NCBI GenBank assembly: GCA_001898485.1
Contig: MKTY01000024.1
Coordinates: 1-64,000, forward strand
Reading direction: 5' to 3'
Origin: Sphingobacteriales bacterium 46-32
GTDB taxonomy: Bacteria; Bacteroidota; Bacteroidia; Chitinophagales; Chitinophagaceae
Length of the DNA: 64,000 bases
Both the position numbers and the translations under genes were made by a program. The notes beneath the pieces are model-generated. The model had not been told where the DNA came from, did not search any database, and saw only the letters and a list, made by a program, of their open reading frames with translations. Shown piece by piece: positions 24,780 to 33,028 of the stretch. How positions within the stretch are numbered: the stretch's first letter is position 1; each line of letters begins with the position of its first letter.

Positions 24780-26306
24780 ATGAAACTGTTCAGAATACTT
24801 ACTCCCTTACTGCTTGCCGGCTCACTGGTAAGCTGTAAGAAAGATTTTGAGGAAGTGAATACCAATCGCAACAATCCCACTTCCGTATCGCCCGATCTGC
24901 TGCTGAGCGGCGTGATCAAAAGCATGATGGATCGCCAGGTCAACGAAGCCTGGGGCATCGGCAACATTGTGGTACAGCACCATGCCAAGATTCAGTTTGT
25001 AAACGAAGACCGCTACCTGTGGGGTGAGCGCAATGATATCTGGAGCAGCGTATACAACAACTACCGCAACCTGCAGAATATCTTCATCAGCCTCAAAGGT
25101 GATGAGACCAGCCCTTACTATGGCGTATCGCTGATCATGAAATCGTGGATGTTTTCACTGGCTACCGATGCCTATGGCGATGTGCCTTACAGCGAGGCTG
25201 GTAAAGCAAAGTCAGACGCCGTGTATCAACCTGCATACGATAAGCAGGAAGATATCTACAATGGCATATTAGCCGATCTCAAAAAAGCCAATGAAGTACT
25301 GGCTACGGCAGGTACCAATCTGGCTGGTGATGTCATGTATGGCGGTGGAGCCGGTGCCATTATGAAATGGCGCAAACTGGCCAACTCACTGCGCGTACGT
25401 TACCTCATGCGCATTTCCAAAAAGAAAGATGTGTCTGCCGAGCTGCAGGCCATTGTAAGCAACCCTTCTGCTAACCCGGTATTTGAAAACAATGCAGATA
25501 ATGCAGAAATGAAATACCTGGCGGCTGCTCCCAACCAATGGCCGTTGTACGGTACACGTGTGGGTTCATTTGATGAATTCCGCGTGAGCAAAACGCTTAC
25601 AGGCCGTCTTACTGCGCTGGGTGATACACGCATCAACGTGTTTGGACGTCCTTCGCAGAAATCGGTAGCCGCCGGTACTCCCAAAATTGAAGGTGTGCCC
25701 AATGGCCTGAGCGATGTAGATGCGCTGGCTTACAATGGTGGTGTACAGGGTGTGTCACGTGTAGGCTACACATTTGCCTGCCTTGTCTGCAACGACAACA
25801 ACCAGGCTCCGCCCGACCCTGCGGCTCCCCGTGCACTGCTGATGACCTATGCCGAGCTGCAATTTCTGCTTGCCGAGGCTCGTCAGAAAGGTCTGATCAC
25901 AACAGGTGTGGCCGAAACTTATTATACCAATGGTATCAATGCCAACTTCAGCTACTGGCAGTCGGTAGTACCAGCAGCCTATGGCCTGGATGTGAGCATG
26001 CCTGCCGGTTATCTTTCACAGGCAACTGTTGCCTACACCGGCACAGATACGGAAAAGCTGGCCAAGATCGCCCTGCAAAAATGGATCGCACTTTACTTCA
26101 ATGGTCTCGAAGCCTGGTTTGACTGGCGCCGTACAGGAATGCCTGCCATCACGCCCGGACCTTCTAACCTCAACAACAATAAAGTACCCATCCGCTATAT
26201 CTATCCGCTCGAAGCACAATCACTCAATGGCAAAAACCGCCAGGATGCGGTGGCCCGCCAGGGAGGCACTGATGATATCAATACCAAAATGTGGTTGCTT
26301 CAGTAA
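24780..26306 (+). CDS. SusD/RagB-family surface lipoprotein (SusD-like_2 type)
   Basis: The signal peptide ends in a lipobox with Cys19 (LAGSLVSC). The body is the helical SusD fold with features of the SusD-like_2 group: NPTSVSPDLLLSGVI near the N-terminus, MKSWMFSLATDAYGDVPYSEA (TPR region, about 120-140) and a C-terminal RIYPLEAQSLN-type segment (RYIYPLEAQSLN). It forms the lid of the neighbouring SusC barrel and binds the substrate at the cell surface. Length 508 is normal. A 88-base gap follows before the hydrolase genes. Confidence 0.93.
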   Translation: MKLFRILTPLLLAGSLVSCKKDFEEVNTNRNNPTSVSPDLLLSGVIKSMMDRQVNEAWGIGNIVVQHHAKIQFVNEDRYLWGERNDIWSSVYNNYRNLQNIFISLKGDETSPYYGVSLIMKSWMFSLATDAYGDVPYSEAGKAKSDAVYQPAYDKQEDIYNGILADLKKANEVLATAGTNLAGDVMYGGGAGAIMKWRKLANSLRVRYLMRISKKKDVSAELQAIVSNPSANPVFENNADNAEMKYLAAAPNQWPLYGTRVGSFDEFRVSKTLTGRLTALGDTRINVFGRPSQKSVAAGTPKIEGVPNGLSDVDALAYNGGVQGVSRVGYTFACLVCNDNNQAPPDPAAPRALLMTYAELQFLLAEARQKGLITTGVAETYYTNGINANFSYWQSVVPAAYGLDVSMPAGYLSQATVAYTGTDTEKLAKIALQKWIALYFNGLEAWFDWRRTGMPAITPGPSNLNNNKVPIRYIYPLEAQSLNGKNRQDAVARQGGTDDINTKMWLLQ

Positions 26307-26393
26307 ACACTATGCGTAACAGGCATTCAAAATAAGCAGTTGTAACAGGCGGGATATATCCATATCCTGCCTTCTTTACTTAGAAAAAAGAAT

Positions 26394-27719
26394 ATGATAC
26401 ATCGATTCCTTTTCTCTATCGTATTTATTTCAATCTTCTGTGCTGCCACTACGGCCCAGGTTGCCACAGTAGGAAAACCCTTGCCCGCCTGGCAAAAAGG
26501 CTACCTGGATATTTATCATATCAATACAGGTCGTGGCAATGCGGCATACTTCCTCCTACCCGATGGTACGAGCATGCTGATAGATGCGGGTGAATTATCG
26601 CCACTCGATGAGCGCACGTTTACGGCGCGCAATGCGGTGATCAGACCCGACAGCACACAAAAACCTTTTGACTGGATCGCACAGTTTATCAGCCGTGTCA
26701 CGCCTGCCGGACAAACACCTGCTATCGATTACGCACTCATCACACATTTTCACGACGATCATTTCGGTGCCTGGTACCCGGCGGCACCCCGATCAAAGTC
26801 GGGCGCTTTTCAACTGACCGGTATTACAGGAGTAGGGGAGCGTATCCCTATCCGCACATTGATAGACCGTGCTTACCCGGCTTACAATTATCCATTTGAT
26901 TTTAAGAAAACAGCCGATCTGTATAAAGGTGGCGAACTGGAGTTTGCCCATACCATCCATAACTATTTCGCTTTTATAAAAGAAAAACAACAGCAGGGTA
27001 TGAAGATGGCTCCCTTCCGTACGGGCAGCGACCGCCAGTTGGTATTGCTCCGCGATGCGGCCGCCTTTCCTGCTTTTTCCATTCGCAACCTGAAATCGAA
27101 TGGAGATATATGGACTGGAAAAGACTCGGCCACCTATCAGCATTTTCCCGGGTTCAATAAAACTGATCGCAGCACCTGGCCCGATGAAAACAGCCTGAGT
27201 CTCGCTTTGCTTTTACGATATGGCGCCTTCAGCTATTATACCGGTGGTGATAATCCGGGAAATGTATTCCTGGGTGATAGCCCGCTGCGCGATGTAGAGT
27301 CGCCGATGGCAAAAGCTATTGGTGAAGTAGATATCGCCACCATGGATCATCACGGCAACCGCGATGCCATTAATGAAAATCAAATAAAAATATTAAAACC
27401 AAGAGTATGGATCGGGCAAACCTGGTCGTCTGATCATCCGGGGCATGAAGTGCTGATCCGCCTCATGTCGCCCTACCTCTACAAAGAGCCGCGCGATCTG
27501 TTTGCTACGAATATGCTCGAAGCAAACAGGCTGGTGATTGGCCCGCTGATCGATCGCGCCTATAAAAGCCAGCAGGGACATATCGTGGTGCGCGTACTGC
27601 CCGGTGGCAGCAGCTACTATGTGATCATACTCGATGACACGACCACGGTCATGCCGGTAAAAGCCGTGTTTGGCCCCTACACATCCAAAACATCTTCGAC
27701 TGCCACTCAAACTCATTAA
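26394..27719 (+). CDS. Secreted metallo-beta-lactamase-fold hydrolase
   Basis: A signal peptide (to about residue 21, AATTAQ) precedes a metallo-beta-lactamase fold. The metal motif is THFHDDH (117-123), a strand before it reads SMLIDAG, and later ligands are plausible at YYTGGDNPGN and TMDHHGNRD. The layout resembles the ComEC-type MBL group. Binuclear MBL enzymes cleave esters, phosphodiesters or phosphorothiolates. In this locus it may open a phosphonate ester or phosphonolipid in the periplasm. MBL-fold PhnP of the C-P lyase pathway is a cytoplasmic cyclic phosphodiesterase, so it is not a direct match. Confidence 0.75.
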   Translation: MIHRFLFSIVFISIFCAATTAQVATVGKPLPAWQKGYLDIYHINTGRGNAAYFLLPDGTSMLIDAGELSPLDERTFTARNAVIRPDSTQKPFDWIAQFISRVTPAGQTPAIDYALITHFHDDHFGAWYPAAPRSKSGAFQLTGITGVGERIPIRTLIDRAYPAYNYPFDFKKTADLYKGGELEFAHTIHNYFAFIKEKQQQGMKMAPFRTGSDRQLVLLRDAAAFPAFSIRNLKSNGDIWTGKDSATYQHFPGFNKTDRSTWPDENSLSLALLLRYGAFSYYTGGDNPGNVFLGDSPLRDVESPMAKAIGEVDIATMDHHGNRDAINENQIKILKPRVWIGQTWSSDHPGHEVLIRLMSPYLYKEPRDLFATNMLEANRLVIGPLIDRAYKSQQGHIVVRVLPGGSSYYVIILDDTTTVMPVKAVFGPYTSKTSSTATQTH

Positions 27720-27725
27720 TAAATT

Positions 27726-28808
27726 ATGAAAAAGAAATTCTTCATTACTGTACTTGCGCTCGCCTCAATGCTGGGAATACGCGCACAAAAAACAGAAAAT
27801 ATTGTTGTAGTGACGATGGATGGCCTGCGCTGGCAGGAAATTTTCGGCGGTGCAGACAGCCTGCTCAGCTTTGCCAAAGAGGTGCCCTACAGTACCGGTT
27901 ATGTACAGCAGCATTTCTGGGCCTCCACTGCCAGTGAGCGCCGCCAGAAGCTGATGCCTTTTTTCTGGAATGTGATTGCGAAAAAAGGGATCCTGCTGGG
28001 TAACCGGAATTTTGGCAACTACTTTAATAATGCCAATCCTTATTGGTTTTCTTATCCCGGATACAATGAGATTTTTACCGGCTATCCGGATACAGCAGTT
28101 AATTCAAACGATAAAATTGCCAATAAGAACGAAAACGTTTTTGAATTCCTGAGTAAGCTGCCGGCTTATCGAAATAAAGCGGCGGTAGTAGGCTCCTGGG
28201 ATGTATTCTCTTCTATTTTTAATGAAAAGAGATCGGGTATACTGGTAAACGATGGCTTTCGCGATATGCCCGGTCCGCTCAACGAACGCCAGCGCGAGTT
28301 TAACCAGCTGCAGCATGAGATGCCACCGATCTTTCACGGTGGTGAGCGGCTCGATGTGGCTACGTTCAATATCGGCTTCGAATACCTGAAAGCCAAACAA
28401 CCCCGCCTTTTCTTCCTGGGCCTGGGTGATACTGACGAGTTTGCCCATGGCGGGCTTTACGACATGTATCTCGATGCGGCACAGAAAGCAGATGACTGGA
28501 TCCGTCGCATCTGGGAGTATATCCAATCCACACCCGCTTATAAAGATAAAACCACACTGATCGTTACAACAGATCATGGCCGCGGGCTGGCCGAGGGCAG
28601 TAACTGGAAACATCATGGCAGCCGTATAGCAGAAGCCAGTGAAATGTGGATGGTTGCTATTGGTCCTTCTATACCAGCCGTGGGTGAAAGTAAAAAACCG
28701 GCGCAAGCTTACCAGGGGCAGATTGCTGCTACGATCGCTCATTTGCTGGGACAGGAATTTAAACCTGCACATCCTGTGTTGCCTGTCATTGATTTTACAA
28801 AATTCTAA
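27726..28808 (+). CDS. Secreted alkaline-phosphatase-superfamily hydrolase
   Basis: A signal peptide (ending IRAQ) precedes an alkaline-phosphatase-superfamily core. Asp32 in VVVTMDGLRW is a metal ligand, Ser109 in FSYPGYNEIFTGY sits where Thr or Ser acts as nucleophile, DTDEFAH gives Asp and His ligands, and TTDHGRG and KHHGS complete the bimetal site. Such enzymes hydrolyse phosphomonoesters, phosphodiesters, sulfates or, in phosphonoacetate hydrolase, a C-P bond. A periplasmic phosphodiesterase or phosphonate-monoester hydrolase releasing an aminophosphonate is the best fit to context. It starts 6 bases after the MBL gene. Confidence 0.78.
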   Translation: MKKKFFITVLALASMLGIRAQKTENIVVVTMDGLRWQEIFGGADSLLSFAKEVPYSTGYVQQHFWASTASERRQKLMPFFWNVIAKKGILLGNRNFGNYFNNANPYWFSYPGYNEIFTGYPDTAVNSNDKIANKNENVFEFLSKLPAYRNKAAVVGSWDVFSSIFNEKRSGILVNDGFRDMPGPLNERQREFNQLQHEMPPIFHGGERLDVATFNIGFEYLKAKQPRLFFLGLGDTDEFAHGGLYDMYLDAAQKADDWIRRIWEYIQSTPAYKDKTTLIVTTDHGRGLAEGSNWKHHGSRIAEASEMWMVAIGPSIPAVGESKKPAQAYQGQIAATIAHLLGQEFKPAHPVLPVIDFTKF

Positions 28809-28827
28809 TTACCTAAAATAATTCCGG

Positions 28828-29415
28828 ATGCAAACAACCACTCAATCGCCGCAGGATACGGCCCGCTATATCATCAGCCTGTACAACCAGTATGGAGGTG
28901 AAGATTATATAGGAGAGCCTGTATCACAACTGGAACATATGCAGCAGTGCGCACAACTGGCGGAGCAGGAGGGTTATGATGAAGAAGTTGTACTGGCGGG
29001 TTTCTTTCACGACATCGGCCATTTCTGTGAACACCTAATGCCGGTGCAGCACATGGATGGGTTTGGTATAGTAGACCATGAGAAACTCGGTGCCGACTTT
29101 TTGCGCAGCCAGGGTTTTTCTGAAAAGATCGCTCAGCTGGTACAAAACCATGTAGAAGCCAAGCGGTATCTCACCTTTCGCTACCCCGAGTATTATGAAA
29201 AACTCTCCGAAGCCAGTAAGCGTACACTGGAGTTTCAGGGCGGACGCATGACGGCCGAAGAAGCTGCTGCGTTTGAGGCTGATCCTCTGTATGAGTTGCA
29301 TATTAAACTGCGCCGCTGGGATGAAGGCGCCAAGCTGGAGCATCAGCCACTGCAGCCAATGCTGTACTATGAATCTATGATGGTTCGTCATCTGCAGCAA
29401 ACTATCCCACACTAA
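28828..29415 (+). CDS. PhnZ-like HD-domain di-iron oxygenase (C-P cleaving)
   Basis: The 195-residue protein aligns with PhnZ, which uses a mixed-valent di-iron centre and O2 to split (R)-2-amino-1-hydroxyethylphosphonate into glycine and phosphate. The PhnZ fingerprint GGEDYIGEPVSQLEH holds the mobile Tyr27 and Glu30 and the His37 ligand. The remaining ligands are His61-Asp62 (FFHDIGHF), His84, His108 and Asp165 (RRWDEGAK). All six expected ligands are present at near-constant offset. The related TmpB, acting on a trimethylated analogue, is the main alternative. The usual partner hydroxylase (PhnY or TmpA) is not in the window. Confidence 0.85.
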   Translation: MQTTTQSPQDTARYIISLYNQYGGEDYIGEPVSQLEHMQQCAQLAEQEGYDEEVVLAGFFHDIGHFCEHLMPVQHMDGFGIVDHEKLGADFLRSQGFSEKIAQLVQNHVEAKRYLTFRYPEYYEKLSEASKRTLEFQGGRMTAEEAAAFEADPLYELHIKLRRWDEGAKLEHQPLQPMLYYESMMVRHLQQTIPH

Positions 29416-29426
29416 AACCAATCTAT

Positions 29427-30110
29427 ATGTCTATTCTACTTGCCGTATTTGATATAGCCGGTACAACCGTGGCCGATGATAATGCTGTGGCTGCTGCTTT
29501 TCAGAAAGCATTTGAGCAGCATGGCATCAGTATAACTGAGGACGAAGTCAAGCCATTGATGGGCTATAAAAAGACGGAGGCTATACGTGTTATGCTCAAC
29601 CGCCATAAGCGGGACGACAGCACGGAGAAAGTAAATGCTATTCACGAATCATTTGTAAATGAAATGAATGATTATTATGAATACTCTCCGGCAGTGCGCC
29701 CCATGCCCGATGCGGAATCAGTGTTTTTGCAGTTAAAAGAGAAGGGTATTCGTATCGCGCTCAATACCGGTTTTCCACGGGTTATTGCAGATACTATTGT
29801 ATCGCGCCTGCAATGGAAAGAGCGCGGATTGATCGATGATTATATCGCCAGTGATGAAGTAGCTGCCGGTCGTCCCGGTCCCTTTATGATCCGCGAGCTG
29901 ATGCGCCGTGCACAGGTTACGGATGCTGCGCAGGTGGTGAAGATAGGCGATACAGAGGTGGATGTGGCCGAAGGCCGGCAGGCGGGTTGCAGCCTGGTAG
30001 TGGCTGTAACCACAGGCGCTTTCACACGTGAGCAACTGGAGCCATATAAGCCTGATGAAATTGTAGACAACCTTTCTGCCATCCCTTATCTCATTTTTAG
30101 CCGTGCCTGA
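29427..30110 (+). CDS. PhnX-like (phosphonatase-like) HAD hydrolase
   Basis: This 227-residue HAD-fold enzyme of the phosphonatase-like group has the nucleophile Asp9 in FDIAGTT. As in phosphonoacetaldehyde hydrolase, the second Asp of the HAD motif is replaced by Ala (Asp-x-Ala-Gly-Thr). A Lys at 49 in MGYKKTEAIR aligns with the Schiff-base Lys of PhnX, and GDTEVDVAEGRQAG is HAD motif III/IV. These changes fit hydrolysis of phosphonoacetaldehyde to acetaldehyde and phosphate. It is 11 bases after the HD gene, and its stop overlaps the next GTG start. Confidence 0.85.
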   Translation: MSILLAVFDIAGTTVADDNAVAAAFQKAFEQHGISITEDEVKPLMGYKKTEAIRVMLNRHKRDDSTEKVNAIHESFVNEMNDYYEYSPAVRPMPDAESVFLQLKEKGIRIALNTGFPRVIADTIVSRLQWKERGLIDDYIASDEVAAGRPGPFMIRELMRRAQVTDAAQVVKIGDTEVDVAEGRQAGCSLVVAVTTGAFTREQLEPYKPDEIVDNLSAIPYLIFSRA

Positions 30111-31392
30111 GATTATTACTACTACCAACCCGCGCACACGGAGCAGCCGGCAGTTACTGGTGGCGAGTGGTGCGGCCCTGGTGGCTTTTCTTGCCTATAG
30201 CGCTGTATATGCTTATCGCAAGCCTTTTACCACAGCCACATTTACGGGTGTCAGCTTCTGGGGTGTGAGCTATCAGACCTGGCTTATCATCAGCCAGGTA
30301 ATAGGATATATGCTCAGCAAATTTGCAGGCATCCGCTTCATCGCAGAATTAAAACGTAACGGACGGTGGAAGACAAGCGTGATGCTGGTCGGCATTGCCT
30401 GGATCAGTCTTTTCTTTTTTGCCATCACCCCCGCACCATATGGCATGATCTGGCTGCTCATCAACGGATTTATGCTCGGCTTTATGTGGGGCATCATATT
30501 CAGTTATGTAGAGGGGCGCAGAGCAACTGACTTTATAGGGACTGTGATGGCTATCAGTTTCATCTTTGCAGGAGGGTTTACCCGCTCCGTGGCCGGCTGG
30601 CTGATGACGGAATGGGGCGTAACAGAAAAATGGATGCCCTTTGTAACCGGGCTCGTTTTTATCGGTCCCTATCTGCTGTTTATTTTTTTACTTGAACGAC
30701 TGCCTCCCCCTGATAAAGAAGATGTGAAAGAGCGCACTCAGCGTCAGCCTATGAATGCAACAGAGCGCCGCGCATTTATTAAAAAGTTTGGGGTCGGCAT
30801 AGTAATGGTGAGTATCACTTATCTGTTTCTCACGATTATACGTGACATACGGGATAATTACATGGTCAATATCTGGAGCGAACTGGGGTATAAAGATGAT
30901 TATTCTCTTTTTGCCCGCAGCGAAACACAGATATCACTCATATTACTGGGTACTATGGCGCTGCTGGCTTTGATCCGTAAGAATATGGAAGCTTTCCGGG
31001 TGATTCATGTCGTAATAGCCATTGGCTTTATACTGGCAGGCATCTCCTCCTGGCTTTTTATACAGGGGTTGATCAATGGGCGTCTATGGATGCAATTGGT
31101 GGGCCTGGGATTGTACATGAGTTATATTCCGTTTAACTGTATTTTTTTTGAACGTATGATTGCTGCATTCCGTATTCAGGGAAATGTTGGTTTCCTGATT
31201 TACATAGCCGATGCCTTCGGTTATCTCGGCAGTGTTACTATCATGCTCACAAAAGAGTTTATGGACATCGACCCCGGCTGGGCAGGTTTTTATTCGCATG
31301 CCGTGGTCATAGGTAGCCTCATCAGCCTGGCCGGTATTATGGCCTCCTGGGGCTATTTCAATAAAAAATATTACACACAAAATAGCAGGTAA
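30103..31392 (+). CDS. Polytopic inner-membrane transporter (MFS-like, DUF5690 type)
   Basis: About twelve transmembrane helices are visible in 429 residues. The N-terminal AYSAVYAYRKPFT resembles the start of glycerol-phosphate and hexose-phosphate antiporters (YAYRKPF in GlpT/UhpT), and the overall pattern matches DUF5690 proteins of Bacteroidota. Translation starts at GTG 30103, overlapping the HAD stop by 8 bases; the first residues (MPEIITTTNPRTRSSRQ) are a normal cytoplasmic lead. It overlaps the FAD gene start by one base (TAATG). It probably carries the aminophosphonate across the inner membrane. Confidence 0.75.
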   Translation: MPEIITTTNPRTRSSRQLLVASGAALVAFLAYSAVYAYRKPFTTATFTGVSFWGVSYQTWLIISQVIGYMLSKFAGIRFIAELKRNGRWKTSVMLVGIAWISLFFFAITPAPYGMIWLLINGFMLGFMWGIIFSYVEGRRATDFIGTVMAISFIFAGGFTRSVAGWLMTEWGVTEKWMPFVTGLVFIGPYLLFIFLLERLPPPDKEDVKERTQRQPMNATERRAFIKKFGVGIVMVSITYLFLTIIRDIRDNYMVNIWSELGYKDDYSLFARSETQISLILLGTMALLALIRKNMEAFRVIHVVIAIGFILAGISSWLFIQGLINGRLWMQLVGLGLYMSYIPFNCIFFERMIAAFRIQGNVGFLIYIADAFGYLGSVTIMLTKEFMDIDPGWAGFYSHAVVIGSLISLAGIMASWGYFNKKYYTQNSR

Positions 31393-32516
31393 TGTCGAAA
31401 ACAGCAATTGTTATCGGAGCTGGTATTGTTGGATTGGCTACAGCCAGGGCACTGGCTATGAGAGGGTATAGTGTACAGGTTATTGATCGCTCACCGCAGG
31501 CATTGGGGGCTTCTATCCGCAATTTTGGGATGATATGGCCTATTGGTCAACCAGATGGGCAGTTGTACGAGCGGGCCATGCTCTCGCGGCGTATCTGGAA
31601 AGAGGTATGCCGCGAAGCCGGCATCTGGTACGATAAAGTAGGCAGTCTGCACCTGGCTTACGAATCGGATGAGTGGCAGGTGCTGGAAGAACTGCGCGAA
31701 CGTTTTCAGCATCGCAATTACCTGCTGCTCGATGCGGCGGAAACAGCCAATGGCTCACCGGCAGTAGTACGCGAGGGCCTGAGGGGGAGTTTATACAGTC
31801 CCGATGAAATGATCGTTGATCCGCGTACAGCAATCGCACGCATCCCGGCCTGGCTTAGCGAACGCTGGGGAGTCAGATTTGTCTGGGGACAGGCAGTCAC
31901 GGATGTAGCATATCCGGCTGTATACGCCGGCAACAACGAATGGGAGGCCGATGAAATATATGTATGCAGCGGTGCTGATTTCGAAACGCTGTACCCACAT
32001 CTTTTTGCCAGCGCACCTATCACCAAATGCAAACTGCAGATGATGCGCCTGGCTCCGCAACCGGGCAACTGGCGCATCGGCCCTGCGTTGTGCGGAGGAT
32101 TATCTCTTTTGCATTACAAAAGTTTTGAAGCAGCCGGCTCGCTTGCTCAACTCAGAGAACGTATCGAACAGCAATTGCCCCAATACCTGCAATGGGGCAT
32201 ACATGTAATGGTGTCGCAAAACCAGGAAGGGTCGCTCACCGTGGGCGATTCACACGAATATGGTGCGGGGCATGACCCTTTTGATAAACGGTTTATCAAT
32301 GAACTGATTCTTGACTACCTGCGTGGATTTGCGCGCTTCCCCGACGAAACGGTACAGGAATCATGGCATGGCATATATGCAAAAATGAAAAACGGACATA
32401 CCGAGTGGGTAGTGTCACCAGAATCGGGCGTTACTGTTATCAATGCACTTGGTGGTGCGGGCATGACACTTAGCTTTGGGCTTTGTGAGCAGTTGATTGC
32501 TGCGAAAAACAAATAG
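31392..32516 (+). CDS. FAD-dependent aminophosphonate oxidoreductase (HpnW/PbfC-like)
   Basis: The N-terminus has the FAD-binding motif AIVIGAGIVGLATARAL, and the fold is of the D-amino-acid-oxidase/glycine-oxidase type. The pattern GASIRNFGMIWPIGQPDG belongs to the TIGR03364 group found in phosphonate clusters beside phosphonatase-like hydrolases. Characterised relatives oxidise N-methyl-2-aminoethylphosphonate (and related amines) to phosphonoacetaldehyde, as I recall. This fits the adjacent PhnX-like enzyme as the next step. The C-terminal GGAGMTLSFGLCEQLI closes the FAD site, so the gene appears complete. It is the last gene of the operon. Confidence 0.82.
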   Translation: MSKTAIVIGAGIVGLATARALAMRGYSVQVIDRSPQALGASIRNFGMIWPIGQPDGQLYERAMLSRRIWKEVCREAGIWYDKVGSLHLAYESDEWQVLEELRERFQHRNYLLLDAAETANGSPAVVREGLRGSLYSPDEMIVDPRTAIARIPAWLSERWGVRFVWGQAVTDVAYPAVYAGNNEWEADEIYVCSGADFETLYPHLFASAPITKCKLQMMRLAPQPGNWRIGPALCGGLSLLHYKSFEAAGSLAQLRERIEQQLPQYLQWGIHVMVSQNQEGSLTVGDSHEYGAGHDPFDKRFINELILDYLRGFARFPDETVQESWHGIYAKMKNGHTEWVVSPESGVTVINALGGAGMTLSFGLCEQLIAAKNK

Positions 32517-32568
32517 ATGATCATAGGAGCCGAAGAGTTCCTGCTACTTCATTGGTAATTCTTACTGT

Positions 32569-32598
32569 TGTAGGCCCGCGATGCATCGCGGGCCTACA
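32569..32598. repeat. 30-bp perfect palindrome (REP-like)
   Basis: The sequence from TGTAGGCCCGCGATG to its exact reverse complement forms a perfect 30-bp palindrome. No T-tract follows, and it lies 53 bases past the end of the FAD gene. It could be a REP element, a processing hairpin or a protein site. No REP-associated transposase is in the window. Confidence 0.6.
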
Positions 32599-32694
32599 TG
32601 CATTGTCAAAGGGTTTCAAAAGCGGCTGTACAAATCTGATTAAGAGATGTGTCTTCTATAGAATATATTTTACTTTGAATTGGCTATAAAAAAA

Positions 32695-32718
32695 TATCCT
32701 CCCGTTAACGGGAGGATA
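32695..32718 (-). terminator. Intrinsic terminator of the small lysine-rich protein gene
   Basis: A perfect 24-bp palindrome (10-bp stem, TTAA loop, arms TATCCTCCCG and CGGGAGGATA) is followed on the minus strand by TTTTTTTA. It lies 31 bases past the stop at 32749. Confidence 0.85.
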
Positions 32719-32748
32719 AGCAAATTATAAGGAAACATAACAAATGGC

Positions 32749-32931
32749 TTATTTGGGGTAGGCGTCAGAATTTTTCATGAATTCCAGCAGCCTTATTACC
32801 TCTGGTCTTGAGAAAAAAACAGCTTTGTCAATGTAAAGATCACCATTGAAAGAACCGCGCAAACCAGTATCAGGTTTCCTGGTAGCTTTCTTTGCTGCTT
32901 TTTTTCCAAATATTTTTTTCCAAAAACTCAT
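32749..32931 (-). CDS. Small basic protein (60 aa), unknown
   Basis: The start ATG 32931 (MSFWKKIFGKKAAKKATRK) gives a 60-residue protein with a positively charged, amphipathic N-terminus; a TTG at 32937 would add two residues. Flanking structure supports it: an intrinsic terminator lies just downstream and a TAAATTTG -7-like box ends four bases before the start. No known family is recognised. The basic, aromatic N-terminus could bind membrane or nucleic acid, which is speculative. Codon use is similar to its neighbours. Confidence 0.5.
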   Translation of the reverse strand: MSFWKKIFGKKAAKKATRKPDTGLRGSFNGDLYIDKAVFFSRPEVIRLLEFMKNSDAYPK

Positions 32932-32948
32932 AACCAAATTTACAAAAT

Positions 32949-32989
32949 TCCTTATAGGGGTTAAATTTTTTTTTGAACCCCTATAAGGA
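32949..32989 (-). terminator. Inverted repeat downstream of BtuB-like gene, possible terminator
   Basis: Perfect 14-bp arms (32949-32962 and 32976-32989) flank a 13-base A/T spacer, 40 bases past the stop of the BtuB-like gene. The following minus-strand tail AATTTTG is only weakly T-rich, so termination is plausible but not certain. Confidence 0.5.
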
Positions 32990-33028
32990 TTGATTATTAG
33001 TAAATAGAAGTTTCCAGTATCAGATGGC

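Noticed and set aside
28104-28772. A 222-residue minus-strand frame
   Set aside because: It is antisense to the alkaline-phosphatase-superfamily gene, which has catalytic motifs; the minus-strand frame matches nothing.
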